The position numbers and the translations under genes are program-made. From RYN-230 sp963768945 (GTDB lineage Bacteria; Actinomycetota; Actinomycetes; Streptosporangiales; Streptosporangiaceae), in the NCBI GenBank assembly GCA_963768945.1, contig CAVYJW010000003.1, forward strand, positions 930,001-994,000: 64,000 nt of DNA, given 5' to 3'. The stretch's first letter is position 1. Every line of letters starts with the position of its first letter. The notes beneath the pieces were generated by a model that worked only from the letters and a program-made list of their open reading frames with translations, had not been told where the DNA came from and did not search any database. Of the stretch, positions 1-8,560 are shown in pieces.

Positions 1-362
1 GTGGCCAGGCTGACCGAGGTCAGCGACACGGCCGTGAAATAGCAGCTCTGGAATACCACGGCCAGCCCGGCGATGGCGGCGATGCGCATCCAGGCGGCCC
101 GCCCCGCAGGCCAGCGCCTGCGGGTCGCCGCGAGGAAGACGATGATCAGCGCACCGCCGCAGGCGAGCCGGTAGGCGGCCACCGACAGGTCGGGCAGACC
201 GGAGTCCCGGCCCAGCAGGCTGCCGGTCAGGCCGCCCGTTCCCCACAGCAGCCCGGCCGCCATCAGGCAGGCCAGTCCGGTTCCGGGCCAGCGGCGGGGC
301 GCCGCGGGCCCCGTGGTGTGAGCAGGCCCCGTGGTGTGAGCAGGCGTTGTGGCAGCAGTCAT
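1..362 (-). CDS. EamA/DMT-family permease, N-terminal part (runs off the window)
   Basis: Reading the minus strand from the ATG at 362-360 gives an open frame to the window edge (about 120 residues). After a short Thr/Pro-rich start it has hydrophobic stretches typical of the first membrane helices of the drug/metabolite transporter superfamily. Motifs include MAAGLLWGTGGL, then AAYRLACGGALIIVFLA, then AGLAVVFQSCYFTAVSLTSVSLA. EamA proteins export or import small metabolites across the cytoplasmic membrane; the substrate cannot be told. An AGGAGCG ribosome-binding site lies just upstream (about 368-374). The 3' end is missing, so completeness cannot be judged. Confidence 0.75.
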   Translation of the reverse strand, partial: MTAATTPAHTTGPAHTTGPAAPRRWPGTGLACLMAAGLLWGTGGLTGSLLGRDSGLPDLSVAAYRLACGGALIIVFLAATRRRWPAGRAAWMRIAAIAGLAVVFQSCYFTAVSLTSVSLA

Positions 363-490
363 GGAAGATCGCTCCTGCGACGAGAAGGGGGAAAGGGTCG
401 CGGAAGCGGGGTGGGGACACCAGTGGGAGAAAGTAGCCAGCCTGGCGATAAGCGAGCGTCAGCTAGATGGCTGGACGCGCGTGCGCGGCA

Positions 491-508
491 CCCCGCTCAG
501 AAGCGGGG
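491..508 (-). terminator. Hairpin downstream of the MimR-like gene
   Basis: CCCCGCT (491-497) pairs with AGCGGGG (502-508) around a 4-nt loop. It lies about 50 bp beyond the stop of the activator gene and before the EamA gene on the same strand. There is no T-run, so it could be a weak or Rho-assisted terminator. Apart from this and the EamA ribosome-binding site, nothing else was seen in 363-554. Confidence 0.4.
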
Positions 509-554
509 CGGCGGGGTGATGGGAAAGAGCCGGTGCACGGGCCCATCGTAGCGG

Positions 555-2363
555 TCAGCTGGCCGGGGTGACGATCCCGTATTCGTGGATCTTCCGGTAG
601 ATGGTCGCGCGTGACATCCCCAGCGACTTGGCCGCCTTGACCTTGTTGCCCTGGTAGTCAAGCAGGCCCTGGACGATCGCGTCGCGTTCCATGGACTCCA
701 GCGGGGACAGCAGCCGCCTGCTCACCGTCCAGCATTCCGGCGGAAGGTCGGCCGGCTGGATGGACCCGGTGCGCCGCTTCTGCATGACCCGCTTGAGCAC
801 CTGCCACAGCTGCTCGGTGTTGCCCGGCCACTTCGACCGGAGCAGCAGCTGCATGGCCTCGGCCGAGCAGGTCAGCCGGCCGTGCTGGCCCAGCTTGGCC
901 ACGAAGAAGGGGACCAGCACGTGCAGGTCCTCGATGTGGTGGCGCAGCGGTGGCAGCTCTACCGTGCTGGGGAAGAAGCGCAGCAGCTTGGTCAGGTCGC
1001 CGTGCGTGCGCGTGCGGTCCAGGGTGACCGCCACCCACAGGTCGTCCTGCCGGGAGGCCGTCCTGGCCTCCTGGAGCGCGGAGGTCAGCGCGTTCAGCTG
1101 CCGGGCGTTGAGCACGTCCACGTGCCGGATCACCAGCGAGCCCTCGCCGTCGAGCAACTCGCGGCGGGCCCGCAGCAGCCAGTCCGTGTCGCTGGCCTCG
1201 GCCGCCTCGAGGACGTAGAAGCGCTCTGCCGGGTTGCGGCGCTGGTGCACCGCCCGGACCACGGTCAGCTTGCCCACCCCGGGCTCGCCCTCCAGGGCGA
1301 GCCAGTCCCCCGAGTCGTACACGGACTCGACCTGCCGGCAGCCGCGTAGCCAGAGCGCCCCGCTGCCGACCAGGCCGGGCAGGGACATGGGGGGCTTGAC
1401 GGCCGAGTCCGTGGCCGGGCGCTGGCTGGCCGGCTCGATGAGCTTCACGTGTACCACGCCGCCCGCGACGTGATCGTCGCCCCGGACCGGCCGGCAGTAC
1501 ATCCGGGCCTGGATCCCGCTGGGCAGCTCGACGGACACCGCGCCCGCCTGCTGGGTGGCCAGCATCTCGGCGGCCTGGCCGAGCAGCACGCCCTGGTCAC
1601 CTGGGTCGAGTACCTGGCGGGCGTACTCGTTCATCATGACGATGTCGTTGTTCAGCGCCAGCACTATCCCGCTCGTGCGCCGGCAGGCCCGCATGTACTC
1701 CTGCATCAGCTGCAGTTCCCGCGCGCTGCTGTCCGCCAGCATGGCCTGGGTGATCTGGTCCGCGGTGGTCTTGGCCAGCGCGATCAGCAGCGGGTCGGCG
1801 TCCTTGCGCCAGCAGGTCAGGTTGACCGCGCCCACGGCCTTCCCGGAGATCGGGTCGTGGATCGGGACCCCGGCGCAGGCCAGGTCCTCAAGGTCCTCGG
1901 CGTAGTGCTCGTGGCCGAACACGCACGCGGGCTGGCCGCCTTCCAGGGCGGTGCCGATCCCGTTGGTGCCGACATACTCTTCGGCGTAGCTGAAGCCGGG
2001 GGCGAGCTGGACCCCGTCCAGGTGACGTTCCAGGTCATGGTCGGCGGTCATCCTGGTGAGCACGACGCCCGCGGCGTCGGTGAGGATGACGCTGATGGGC
2101 TGCCCGTCCAGGTGCTCGCGCAGGTTGCGCAGCACGGGCATGGCGTTGCGCGTCAGGGGCGTATCAAGATCAGGATCACGGACGTACGGCAGCATCACCC
2201 GGTCGGCGGCCACCTTCCACTGCCGCGAGCGCCACCAGGAAGCCAGGATCGGCTCGCGGACTTCATTCGGCCGGACCGACTCCGCCGTCAGAAACCGCTC
2301 CCGGTTGTCCGCCAGCGCCTTGCTGTCGGCCAACTGTGGCAGGTGCACTGCTGTGGGCACCAT
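555..2363 (-). CDS. mimR: MimR-like GAF/AAA+/Fis transcriptional activator of the monooxygenase operon
   Basis: This 602-residue protein has the layout of the AcoR/MimR group: an N-terminal region with a GAF domain (about residues 75-215), a central AAA+-like domain and a C-terminal Fis-type helix-turn-helix (NKVKAAKSLGMSRATIYRKI). Walker A is visible as GEPGVGK (359-365). Walker B is eroded (SLVIRHVDVL), and no GAFTGA loop, the sigma-54 contact motif, is present. MimR of Mycobacterium is known to activate mimABCD; the divergent position facing the monooxygenase operon supports the same role here. The open frame extends upstream to 2666, but the ATG at 2363 is preceded by GGAGG, and an upstream start would overlap the small gene and the operator, so I chose 2363. 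The effector is probably an alcohol, ketone or phenolic sensed by GAF (inference). Confidence 0.85.
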   Translation of the reverse strand: MVPTAVHLPQLADSKALADNRERFLTAESVRPNEVREPILASWWRSRQWKVAADRVMLPYVRDPDLDTPLTRNAMPVLRNLREHLDGQPISVILTDAAGVVLTRMTADHDLERHLDGVQLAPGFSYAEEYVGTNGIGTALEGGQPACVFGHEHYAEDLEDLACAGVPIHDPISGKAVGAVNLTCWRKDADPLLIALAKTTADQITQAMLADSSARELQLMQEYMRACRRTSGIVLALNNDIVMMNEYARQVLDPGDQGVLLGQAAEMLATQQAGAVSVELPSGIQARMYCRPVRGDDHVAGGVVHVKLIEPASQRPATDSAVKPPMSLPGLVGSGALWLRGCRQVESVYDSGDWLALEGEPGVGKLTVVRAVHQRRNPAERFYVLEAAEASDTDWLLRARRELLDGEGSLVIRHVDVLNARQLNALTSALQEARTASRQDDLWVAVTLDRTRTHGDLTKLLRFFPSTVELPPLRHHIEDLHVLVPFFVAKLGQHGRLTCSAEAMQLLLRSKWPGNTEQLWQVLKRVMQKRRTGSIQPADLPPECWTVSRRLLSPLESMERDAIVQGLLDYQGNKVKAAKSLGMSRATIYRKIHEYGIVTPAS

Positions 2364-2476
2364 CGCGCCTCCGTACCTCCCGGTACCGCTCGCGCAAGCT
2401 GGTCGTTCAGCTCGCGGTCGGGCATCCCGAGTTCGCGTCGTACTTACCCAAAATAAGTGTGGCGTTACCGATACCT

Positions 2477-2491
2477 GTCTCAAGTTGAGAC
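2477..2491. promoter_or_regulatory. Perfect 15-bp palindrome, candidate MimR operator 1
   Basis: GTCTCAA-G-TTGAGAC is a perfect inverted repeat located 114 bp upstream of the activator start and 82 bp upstream of the small gene at 2574. A near copy (GTCTCATGTTGAGAG) occurs at 2871-2885 before mimA. Fis-type activators bind inverted repeats of this size. The assignment to MimR is inference from position and repetition. Confidence 0.6.
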
Positions 2492-2573
2492 CAGCGCCCC
2501 CAAGTGTGCAGCGTTTTGATCGAGGGACGTCGGCTGTCTCGCGCTTGCCAGCTGAAGAATCCGGAGCCGCCTC

Positions 2574-2822
2574 ATGGATCACCCAGGTATGCACCCCGGT
2601 GAGACCTTCAACCCTTGGAGTGTAGTCAACCTGGTCTTTCACCATCTGGCTGACCAGGGACTGCATCCGGTCCTGGGTGAATCGGGCGACCCCGGCGCCC
2701 CGGCCGCCGAGTTGCTCCGCGCCCTGGGGATCGAGCCGGCCGCCGAGGGGAACCCGCGGCAGTCCCGGGACATCCAGGATCAGCTCGCCGAGCTCCGCGA
2801 CATCTTCTTCGGTGAGCGCTGA
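2574..2822 (+). CDS. Small conserved-looking protein in the divergent promoter region
   Basis: The frame encodes 82 residues from the ATG at 2574 (or 77 from the ATG at 2589), with CGGAG about 8 nt before the first ATG. The sequence looks like a folded small protein, not a GC-rich shadow: a hydrophobic amphipathic start (NPWSVVNLVFHHLADQGLHP), a Gly/Asp/Pro turn, then two charged helices (AAELLRALGIEP; SRDIQDQLAELRDIFFGE). It lies between the two palindromic sites and on the same strand as mimA. I do not recognise a named family and assign no function. Its position suggests co-regulation with the monooxygenase, perhaps as an accessory or assembly factor (speculation). Confidence 0.6.
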   Translation: MDHPGMHPGETFNPWSVVNLVFHHLADQGLHPVLGESGDPGAPAAELLRALGIEPAAEGNPRQSRDIQDQLAELRDIFFGER

Positions 2823-2870
2823 GTTCGCGGGTCCCGGACGCCCGGCGCGCAGGTCGGGCCGGACGGGCCT

Positions 2871-2885
2871 GTCTCATGTTGAGAG
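2871..2885. promoter_or_regulatory. Imperfect palindrome, candidate MimR operator 2
   Basis: GTCTCATGTTGAGAG matches the perfect palindrome at 2477-2491 in 13 of 15 positions and keeps the TCTCA...TGAGA arms. It is 160 bp upstream of the mimA ATG, a plausible distance for an activator site. No convincing -10/-35 could be fixed in 2886-3044. Confidence 0.55.
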
Positions 2886-3044
2886 CCCGGCCCCCGCTTT
2901 TACAGGTTGTTATTCGGCACAGAGGGACTTTCGAGCGTCAGGGACTCGTGCATCCGCCCGCCGGTGAGGCGCTGGCGGCGGAAACAAGAGCCAGACCGCA
3001 GGTACGAGGCCTAGCGGGAACCCACAAAAGGGGAAGGGGTGACC

Positions 3045-4697
3045 ATGAGTCGCCAGAGTGTGGCCAAGGCCCACCAGAAGATCCAGGAACTGTCCTGGGA
3101 ACCCATGTATCACGAACCGGTGTCGCAGTACGGAACGGACTACTCGTTCCGTAAGGCAGACAAGAAGGACCCCCTGAAGCAGGTCCTGCGCTCCTACTTC
3201 CCGATGCAGGAAGAGAAGGACCACCGGGTCTACGGTGCCCAGGACGGCGCCATCCGGGGCAACATGTTCCGCCAGGTGCAGGAGCGCTGGCTGGAGTGGC
3301 AGAAGCTGTTCCTGTCCATCATCCCGCTCCCGGAGATCTCGGCCGCGCGGGCCATGCCGCTGCTCTTCCGCACCGTGCCCAACCCGGAACTGCACAACGG
3401 CCAGGCGATCCAGATGATCGACGAGGTACGGCACTCGACGATCCAGCAGAACCTCAAGCGCCTGTACATGAACAACTACATCGACCCGGCGGGCTTCAAC
3501 AACAGCCTCCGCAACTTCCAGAACGACTACTGCGGGACGATCGGCCGGCAGTTCGCCGAAGGCTTCATTACCGGTGACGCGATCACCGCGGCGAGCATCT
3601 ACCTGACGATCGTGGCCGAGACCGCGTTCACCAACACGCTGTTCGTGGCCATGCCCGCCGAAGCCGCCGCCAACGGCGACTACCTGCTGCCGACGGTGTT
3701 CCACTCGGTCCAGTCGGACGAGTCGCGGCACATCAGCAACGGGTACGCCACCCTCCTCATGGCCCTGGCCGACGAGGAGAACCACCAGCTGCTCGAGCGC
3801 GACCTGCGCTACGCGTGGTGGAACAACCACCGCGTGGTGGACGCCGCCATCGGCACGTTCATCGAGTACGGCACCAAGGACCGGCGCAAGGACCGTGAGT
3901 CCTACGCCGAGATGTGGCGCCGGTGGATATACGACGACTACTACCGCAGCTACCTGGTACCGCTCGAGAAGTACGGGCTGGTCATCCCGCACGACCTCAT
4001 CGAAGAGGCGTGGAACCAGATCTGGAACAAGGGCTACGTGCACGAGGTAGCCCAGTTCTTCGCCACCGGCTGGCTGGCGAACTACTGGCGGATCGACCCG
4101 ATGACCGACGCGGACTTCGAGTGGTTCGAGTACAAGTACCCGGGCTGGTACGACAAGTACGGCAAGTGGTGGGAGAACTACAACCGGCTGTCGCGGCCGA
4201 ACGGGCACCACCCGATCGTGGCCGAGAGCGTCGACTACGTGTACCCGCACCGGTGCTGGACCTGCATGGTCCCCTGCCTCGTCCGCGAGGACATGGTCAT
4301 CGACGAGGTCGACGGCCAGGTCCGCACCTACTGCCACGAGGAATGCCGGTGGACCGACGCCGAAGCGTTCCGGCCTACCTACCAGGGCCGTTCCACGCCC
4401 AACATGGGCCAGCTCATCGGCAAGCGGGAATGGGAGACCCTGTACCACGGCTGGAACTGGGCCGACGTGGTATCCGACATGGGATATGTGCGGGACGACG
4501 GCAAGACCCTGGTCGCCCAGCCGCACCTGGACCTGGACCCGAGCAAGATGTGGACGCTCGACCACCTGCGCCGGATGGGGCCGGTGCTGAGCCCGAACGT
4601 CCTGCTCAACGAGATGACGCCGGAAGAGCGGGAGGCCTTCAAGACTGACTACAACAAGCAGGGCCCGGCCGGCCGTCCCGCACCTGCGGACGCCTGA
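3045..4697 (+). CDS. mimA: Propane/phenol-type di-iron monooxygenase hydroxylase large subunit
   Basis: This 550-residue protein is the catalytic alpha subunit of a group 5 soluble di-iron monooxygenase (PrmA/MimA type), which hydroxylates propane, acetone or phenol-like substrates in the cytoplasm. All six iron ligands of the four-helix bundle can be placed: E97, E127 and H130 (DEVRH), E192, E226 and H229 (DESRH), with the 30- and 34-residue spacings of the family. A Cys-rich segment (CWTCMVPCL, then CHEEC) follows in the C-terminal half, as in MimA. The ATG at 3045 is preceded by GGAAGG; the GTG at 3039 lies inside the ribosome-binding region and was not chosen. It is the first gene of the operon. 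Substrate range (propane versus phenol versus acetone) cannot be read from sequence. Confidence 0.95.
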   Translation: MSRQSVAKAHQKIQELSWEPMYHEPVSQYGTDYSFRKADKKDPLKQVLRSYFPMQEEKDHRVYGAQDGAIRGNMFRQVQERWLEWQKLFLSIIPLPEISAARAMPLLFRTVPNPELHNGQAIQMIDEVRHSTIQQNLKRLYMNNYIDPAGFNNSLRNFQNDYCGTIGRQFAEGFITGDAITAASIYLTIVAETAFTNTLFVAMPAEAAANGDYLLPTVFHSVQSDESRHISNGYATLLMALADEENHQLLERDLRYAWWNNHRVVDAAIGTFIEYGTKDRRKDRESYAEMWRRWIYDDYYRSYLVPLEKYGLVIPHDLIEEAWNQIWNKGYVHEVAQFFATGWLANYWRIDPMTDADFEWFEYKYPGWYDKYGKWWENYNRLSRPNGHHPIVAESVDYVYPHRCWTCMVPCLVREDMVIDEVDGQVRTYCHEECRWTDAEAFRPTYQGRSTPNMGQLIGKREWETLYHGWNWADVVSDMGYVRDDGKTLVAQPHLDLDPSKMWTLDHLRRMGPVLSPNVLLNEMTPEEREAFKTDYNKQGPAGRPAPADA

Positions 4698-4794
4698 CCG
4701 ACCCCAGCAAGACCGGGAGGTGGGCCGCAGGCCAGGCCCTGCGGCCCCCTCCCAACCACTTCTCCGAGGCGATTTCCACGATTCGTGAGGGACC

Positions 4795-5838
4795 ATGGCC
4801 GAGAAGCATGTCGTGCGGTTCGAGCCGGTCGGCATCGAGATCGAGGTCAGCGAGGACCAGAACATCCTCCGCGGCGCGGCCGAGCAGGGAATCATGCTCA
4901 TGCACGGCTGCAAGGAGGGGCAGTGCTCCTCCTGCAAGTCGTTCGTGCTCGAGGGCGAGGACATCGAGCTCGACAAGTACTCCACGTTCGCGCTTCCCGA
5001 CTACGAGCTCGAAGAGGGCTACACGCTGCTGTGCCGGGCACATGCCTACGAGGACGTCACGATCGAGCTGCTCAACTACGACGAGGAGATGATCCGCTCC
5101 GGCCTGCCCATCCAGCAGGGCGTGGCGGAGGTGGTGTCGAAGGACTCGGTCACCCACGACATGCGCCACCTGGTCCTTCGGCTGACCGAGCCAGAGGAGA
5201 TCAAGTTCTTTCCCGGCCAGTACATGGACATCATCATTCCCGGGACTGAGGCCAGCCGGTCGTTCTCGATGGCGAATACCTCGAGCCGCGAATCCGGCCT
5301 GCTGGAGTTCATCATCAAGGTCTACCCGGACGGGTTGTTCTCCAAGTTCCTGGCCGAGAAGCTGGCTGAGGGTGACCGGCTGGACCTGAGCGGCCCGTTC
5401 GGCGTCTTCACGCTCCGCGAGGGCGAGAACGACCTGGTCTTCGTGGGCGGGGGGGCCGGCATGGCGCCGATCTTGTCGCTGCTGCGGACGCTGGGGGAGC
5501 GCGGCATCCAGCGCAAGGCCACCTTCTTCTACGGCGCGCGGGCCAAGCGGGACCTCTGCTTCGAAGCCGAGCTGCACGAGCTCGAGGAGAAGCTGCCGAA
5601 TTTCCGTTACATCCCGGCCCTGTCCGACGCGGACATAGACGACGAGTGGGACGGCGAGACCGGCTTTGTCACCGACGTGGTCAAGCGGCATGCCAGCGAC
5701 CTGTCTGGAGCCCACGCCTACGTCTGCGGTCCCCCGCCGATGGTGGAGGCAGCCCTGCCGCTGCTCGCGCAGCTAGGGGTGGAGGAGAAGCGGATCTATT
5801 ACGACAAGTTCACGACGACCGGCGAACCGGAGGACTGA
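4795..5838 (+). CDS. mimB: Monooxygenase reductase (2Fe-2S, FAD, NADH)
   Basis: The 347-residue protein passes electrons from NADH to the hydroxylase. A plant-type ferredoxin domain comes first, with iron-sulfur ligands C39, C44, C47 and C80. A ferredoxin-NADP reductase-like FAD domain follows (RSFSMANTS at about 155-163), then an NAD(P) domain (GGGAGMAPILSLL and a CGPPPMVEAA ending). GAGGG stands just before the ATG. It follows mimA after a 97-bp gap and precedes mimC, the usual mim/prm order. Confidence 0.95.
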   Translation: MAEKHVVRFEPVGIEIEVSEDQNILRGAAEQGIMLMHGCKEGQCSSCKSFVLEGEDIELDKYSTFALPDYELEEGYTLLCRAHAYEDVTIELLNYDEEMIRSGLPIQQGVAEVVSKDSVTHDMRHLVLRLTEPEEIKFFPGQYMDIIIPGTEASRSFSMANTSSRESGLLEFIIKVYPDGLFSKFLAEKLAEGDRLDLSGPFGVFTLREGENDLVFVGGGAGMAPILSLLRTLGERGIQRKATFFYGARAKRDLCFEAELHELEEKLPNFRYIPALSDADIDDEWDGETGFVTDVVKRHASDLSGAHAYVCGPPPMVEAALPLLAQLGVEEKRIYYDKFTTTGEPED

Positions 5839-5907
5839 GACAGGTGCCCGGAGCCATGGCGGCCCGGCAGGCAGCGAAGCCAGCGGGAACGACGAAAGAA
5901 GGACCTC

Positions 5908-7080
5908 ATGACTGACACCACTCAAGAGCGCAGTGTTCCGAAGCCCGTCTTCACCGACGCGGAAGCCGGGGCGAAAACATTCCCGGACTCGACCGCCCGC
6001 CGGTTCAACTACTACACGCCGGCCAAGCGCAAGCAGTCCCACTATGAGGACGTGACCGTCGAGGTCCAGCCCGATCCGCGGCATTACCTGGCGCAAGGGT
6101 GGCTCTACGGGTTCTCCGACGGCCGCGGCGGGTACCCGCTGGACTGGACGTCCCTCAAGGCGTGGGGATCGGACCGGCCGGAGCCGGAGCGCTACCCAGG
6201 CTCGGGCGGCAAGGGCTACGACTGGCCCGCGCTCGGCTGGCACGAGTTCCGCGATCCCAACGAGGAGTGGGAGCTCACCTTCTACCGCTACAACTCCAAC
6301 GTCGTGCGGCAGCTGAACCAGAACATCGACGCGGCCCGCCAGTCGAAGGCGTTCGAGCAGTGGAACCGGAGCTGGGTCACGTTCGTGGAGCGCAACGTCG
6401 GAGCCTGGATGCACGTGGACCACGGGCTGGGGCTGTACCTCTTCGCCAACGCCAACCGGCGGGCGCCGACCAACATGCACAACAACGCGATCTCGGTCAA
6501 CAGCATGCACCGGATCCGGGCCGCCCAGGACCTCGCGCTGTACAACCTGAGCCTGACCGAGGAAATCGAGGGCTTCGACGGCACCGCGCACCTGGAGACC
6601 TGGAACAGCGACCCCGCCTGGCAGGGCGTCCGTGAGCTCGCCGAGCAGCTGACCGGCATCGACGACTGGTGCGAGGCGATCTTCGCGGCCAACGTGGTGT
6701 TCGAGCCGCTGGTCGGGGAGCTGTTCCGCAGCCAGCTCGTGCAGCACGCGGCCCCGCGCAACGGCGACTTCGTGACGCCCACGGTGGTCGGCGCCGAAGA
6801 GTACGACTACGCCGAGCGCGACCTGCGCTACACCCGGCCGATGTTCGAGCTGCTGACCAGCGACCGCGAGTTCGGCGACCTGAACAAGGCGAAGCTCCAG
6901 GAGTGGCTGGCGGTCTGGGTGCCCCGGGCCATCGCCGCCTCCCGGACCCTGCAGCCGCTGTGGTCCCAGCCCGAGTCGAAGCCCCCCCGGTTCGAGGACG
7001 GCCTGGACGCGCAGAAGCACCGGTTCAGGGGCATCCTGTCCGATCTGAGTCTGGAAGCACCGAAGGAGCTGGCCCAGTGA
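5908..7080 (+). CDS. mimC: Monooxygenase hydroxylase small (beta) subunit
   Basis: The 390-residue protein is the non-catalytic hydroxylase subunit that pairs with MimA. It has the conserved start of this family (FNYYTPAKRKQSHYEDVTVEVQ) followed by the helical ferritin-like fold that lacks the full iron-ligand set. The context (after the reductase, before the coupling protein) and the length fit PrmC/MimC. An AGAAGGA site precedes the ATG. Its TGA overlaps the GTG of mimD. Confidence 0.95.
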   Translation: MTDTTQERSVPKPVFTDAEAGAKTFPDSTARRFNYYTPAKRKQSHYEDVTVEVQPDPRHYLAQGWLYGFSDGRGGYPLDWTSLKAWGSDRPEPERYPGSGGKGYDWPALGWHEFRDPNEEWELTFYRYNSNVVRQLNQNIDAARQSKAFEQWNRSWVTFVERNVGAWMHVDHGLGLYLFANANRRAPTNMHNNAISVNSMHRIRAAQDLALYNLSLTEEIEGFDGTAHLETWNSDPAWQGVRELAEQLTGIDDWCEAIFAANVVFEPLVGELFRSQLVQHAAPRNGDFVTPTVVGAEEYDYAERDLRYTRPMFELLTSDREFGDLNKAKLQEWLAVWVPRAIAASRTLQPLWSQPESKPPRFEDGLDAQKHRFRGILSDLSLEAPKELAQ

Positions 7081-7448
7081 CCAAGTTCAAGACGGCGGAA
7101 AGCCCGTACAAGGTAGACAGCACGGCGTCCAACATGTGCGGATTCACCCTGATGAACAATCAGGTCGGTGCGGTCGTGGCCCAGGTCATGGGCACCGAAT
7201 CCAATGTGACGGTAACCCCCCTGCCGTCCATGATCCGGGTTAACGCGGTCCGGCGCATGGACGTCGTCTACGACGAGGTCTCCGAGGCGCTGGGCGAGGA
7301 GCCCGGTTACTTCGATGCCGCGGAGTTCGAGGAGAACATGTTGACCCACTACGGCCGGATGATCCATCTGGATGACCGGACGATCATGTTCGCCAACCCG
7401 GAGGACGCCGCCGAGTACATCGGCTTCGACCTCACCGCGTCCAGCTAG
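7077..7448 (+). CDS. mimD: Monooxygenase coupling (effector) protein
   Basis: This 123-residue protein is the cofactorless coupling protein of the MmoB/DmpM family. Such proteins dock on the hydroxylase and tune oxygen activation and substrate access. The pattern MCGFTLMNNQVGAVVAQVM followed by a short alpha/beta fold ending in DDRTIMFANPEDAAEYIGF is characteristic. The GTG start overlaps the mimC stop by 4 nt, indicating translational coupling. Confidence 0.92.
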   Translation: MTKFKTAESPYKVDSTASNMCGFTLMNNQVGAVVAQVMGTESNVTVTPLPSMIRVNAVRRMDVVYDEVSEALGEEPGYFDAAEFEENMLTHYGRMIHLDDRTIMFANPEDAAEYIGFDLTASS

Positions 7449-7495
7449 CCTGGCGTCCACCGCGCTCCATATCCGGACCCCCACGAGGAGGAACC

Positions 7496-8560
7496 GTGTA
7501 CGAAAAGGACGGCGAGAAGTACTTCGTTGTCGATAGCCACATGCACTACTGGAACGCTGCCCCGGACAACTGGGTGAAGGGGGCCGAGCAGTACGCCAAG
7601 GGCTGGATCGAGTGCTTCCACGCCTACCAGGGCCTGGGGCCGCCCGAGACACACTGGTCCATCGAGCACTTCCAGAAGTACTCGGAAGACGACCTGATGA
7701 AGGACGTCTTCGAGGACGGCTACGTGGACGTGGCGGTGTTCCAGCCGACGTACCTGAAGGAGTGGTACAAGGAGGGCTTCAACACCACCGAGCGCAACGC
7801 CGAAATGGGGAAGCGGCACCCGGGCAAGTTCATCTACAACACCCGGTTCGACCCCCGCGACGGCGACCCAGGGCTGGAAGCGCTGAAGAAGAACGTCGAC
7901 ACCTACGGCTCGAAGGGCGTCAAGCTCTACACCGCCGAGTGGAACAACGGCTCCCGCGGCTACAAGCTGTCCGACCCCGGCGCCTACCGGTTCCTCGAGG
8001 CCGCCCAGAACCTGGGTATCAAGAACATCCACGTGCACAAGGGACCGACGATCTGGCCTCTGGACAAGGACGCCTTCGACGTCTCCGACATCGATCACGC
8101 GGCGACCGACTTCCCGGACCTGAACTTCATCGTCGAGCACGTGGGCCTGCCCCGGATCGAGGACTTCTGCTTCATGGCGACGCAGGAGCCCAACGTCTAC
8201 GCTGGCCTGTCCGTGGTCATCGGCGGCCTGATGTACGCACGGCCGAAGTTCTTCGCCAAGGTTATGGGTGAGCTGTTGTTCTGGGTCGGCGAGGACAAGA
8301 TGACCTTCGGCAGCGACTACGGCATCTGGGAGCCGAAGTGGCAGATCGAGGGCTTCGTGGACTGGGACTACCCCAGCGACGAGTTCTCGGACTTCCCCAG
8401 GGTGAACACCGCGACCAAGAAGAAGATCCTCGGGCTGAACGCGGCCAAGCTGTACGACATCGAGGTCCCGGCGGAATTCCAGCTCAAAGACGGCGGCACG
8501 CCCGGCGCCCAGGAGGTGCTCGGCCAACCCGCTGACGCGCACGTGGCTACGGGAGCATGA
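7496..8560 (+). CDS. Amidohydrolase-2 family protein of the monooxygenase operon
   Basis: This 354-residue TIM-barrel metal-dependent hydrolase has the N-terminal HxH metal motif (DSHMHYW, H15 and H17) and a late acidic motif (FGSDYG). A strong GAGGAGG ribosome-binding site fixes the GTG start. Amidohydrolase-2 genes occur at this place in several actinobacterial prm/mim operons, where they are thought to help form active hydroxylase; their reaction is not established. A decarboxylase-like activity on an aromatic product is an alternative. It overlaps the DUF59 gene by an ATGA. Confidence 0.85.
   Translation: MYEKDGEKYFVVDSHMHYWNAAPDNWVKGAEQYAKGWIECFHAYQGLGPPETHWSIEHFQKYSEDDLMKDVFEDGYVDVAVFQPTYLKEWYKEGFNTTERNAEMGKRHPGKFIYNTRFDPRDGDPGLEALKKNVDTYGSKGVKLYTAEWNNGSRGYKLSDPGAYRFLEAAQNLGIKNIHVHKGPTIWPLDKDAFDVSDIDHAATDFPDLNFIVEHVGLPRIEDFCFMATQEPNVYAGLSVVIGGLMYARPKFFAKVMGELLFWVGEDKMTFGSDYGIWEPKWQIEGFVDWDYPSDEFSDFPRVNTATKKKILGLNAAKLYDIEVPAEFQLKDGGTPGAQEVLGQPADAHVATGA

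Noticed and set aside
318..551. Plus-strand small ORF upstream of the EamA gene
   Set aside because: It overlaps the EamA start antisense, is Arg/Gly/Ser-rich and has no supporting signals.
2364..2666. N-terminal extension of the MimR-like activator to 2666
   Set aside because: It would cover the operator palindrome and the small gene, shows no conserved sequence, and the ATG at 2363 has its own GGAGG.
2364..3044. Sigma-54 (-24/-12) promoter before mimA
   Set aside because: I found no convincing TGGCAC-N5-TTGC, and the activator lacks the GAFTGA motif.
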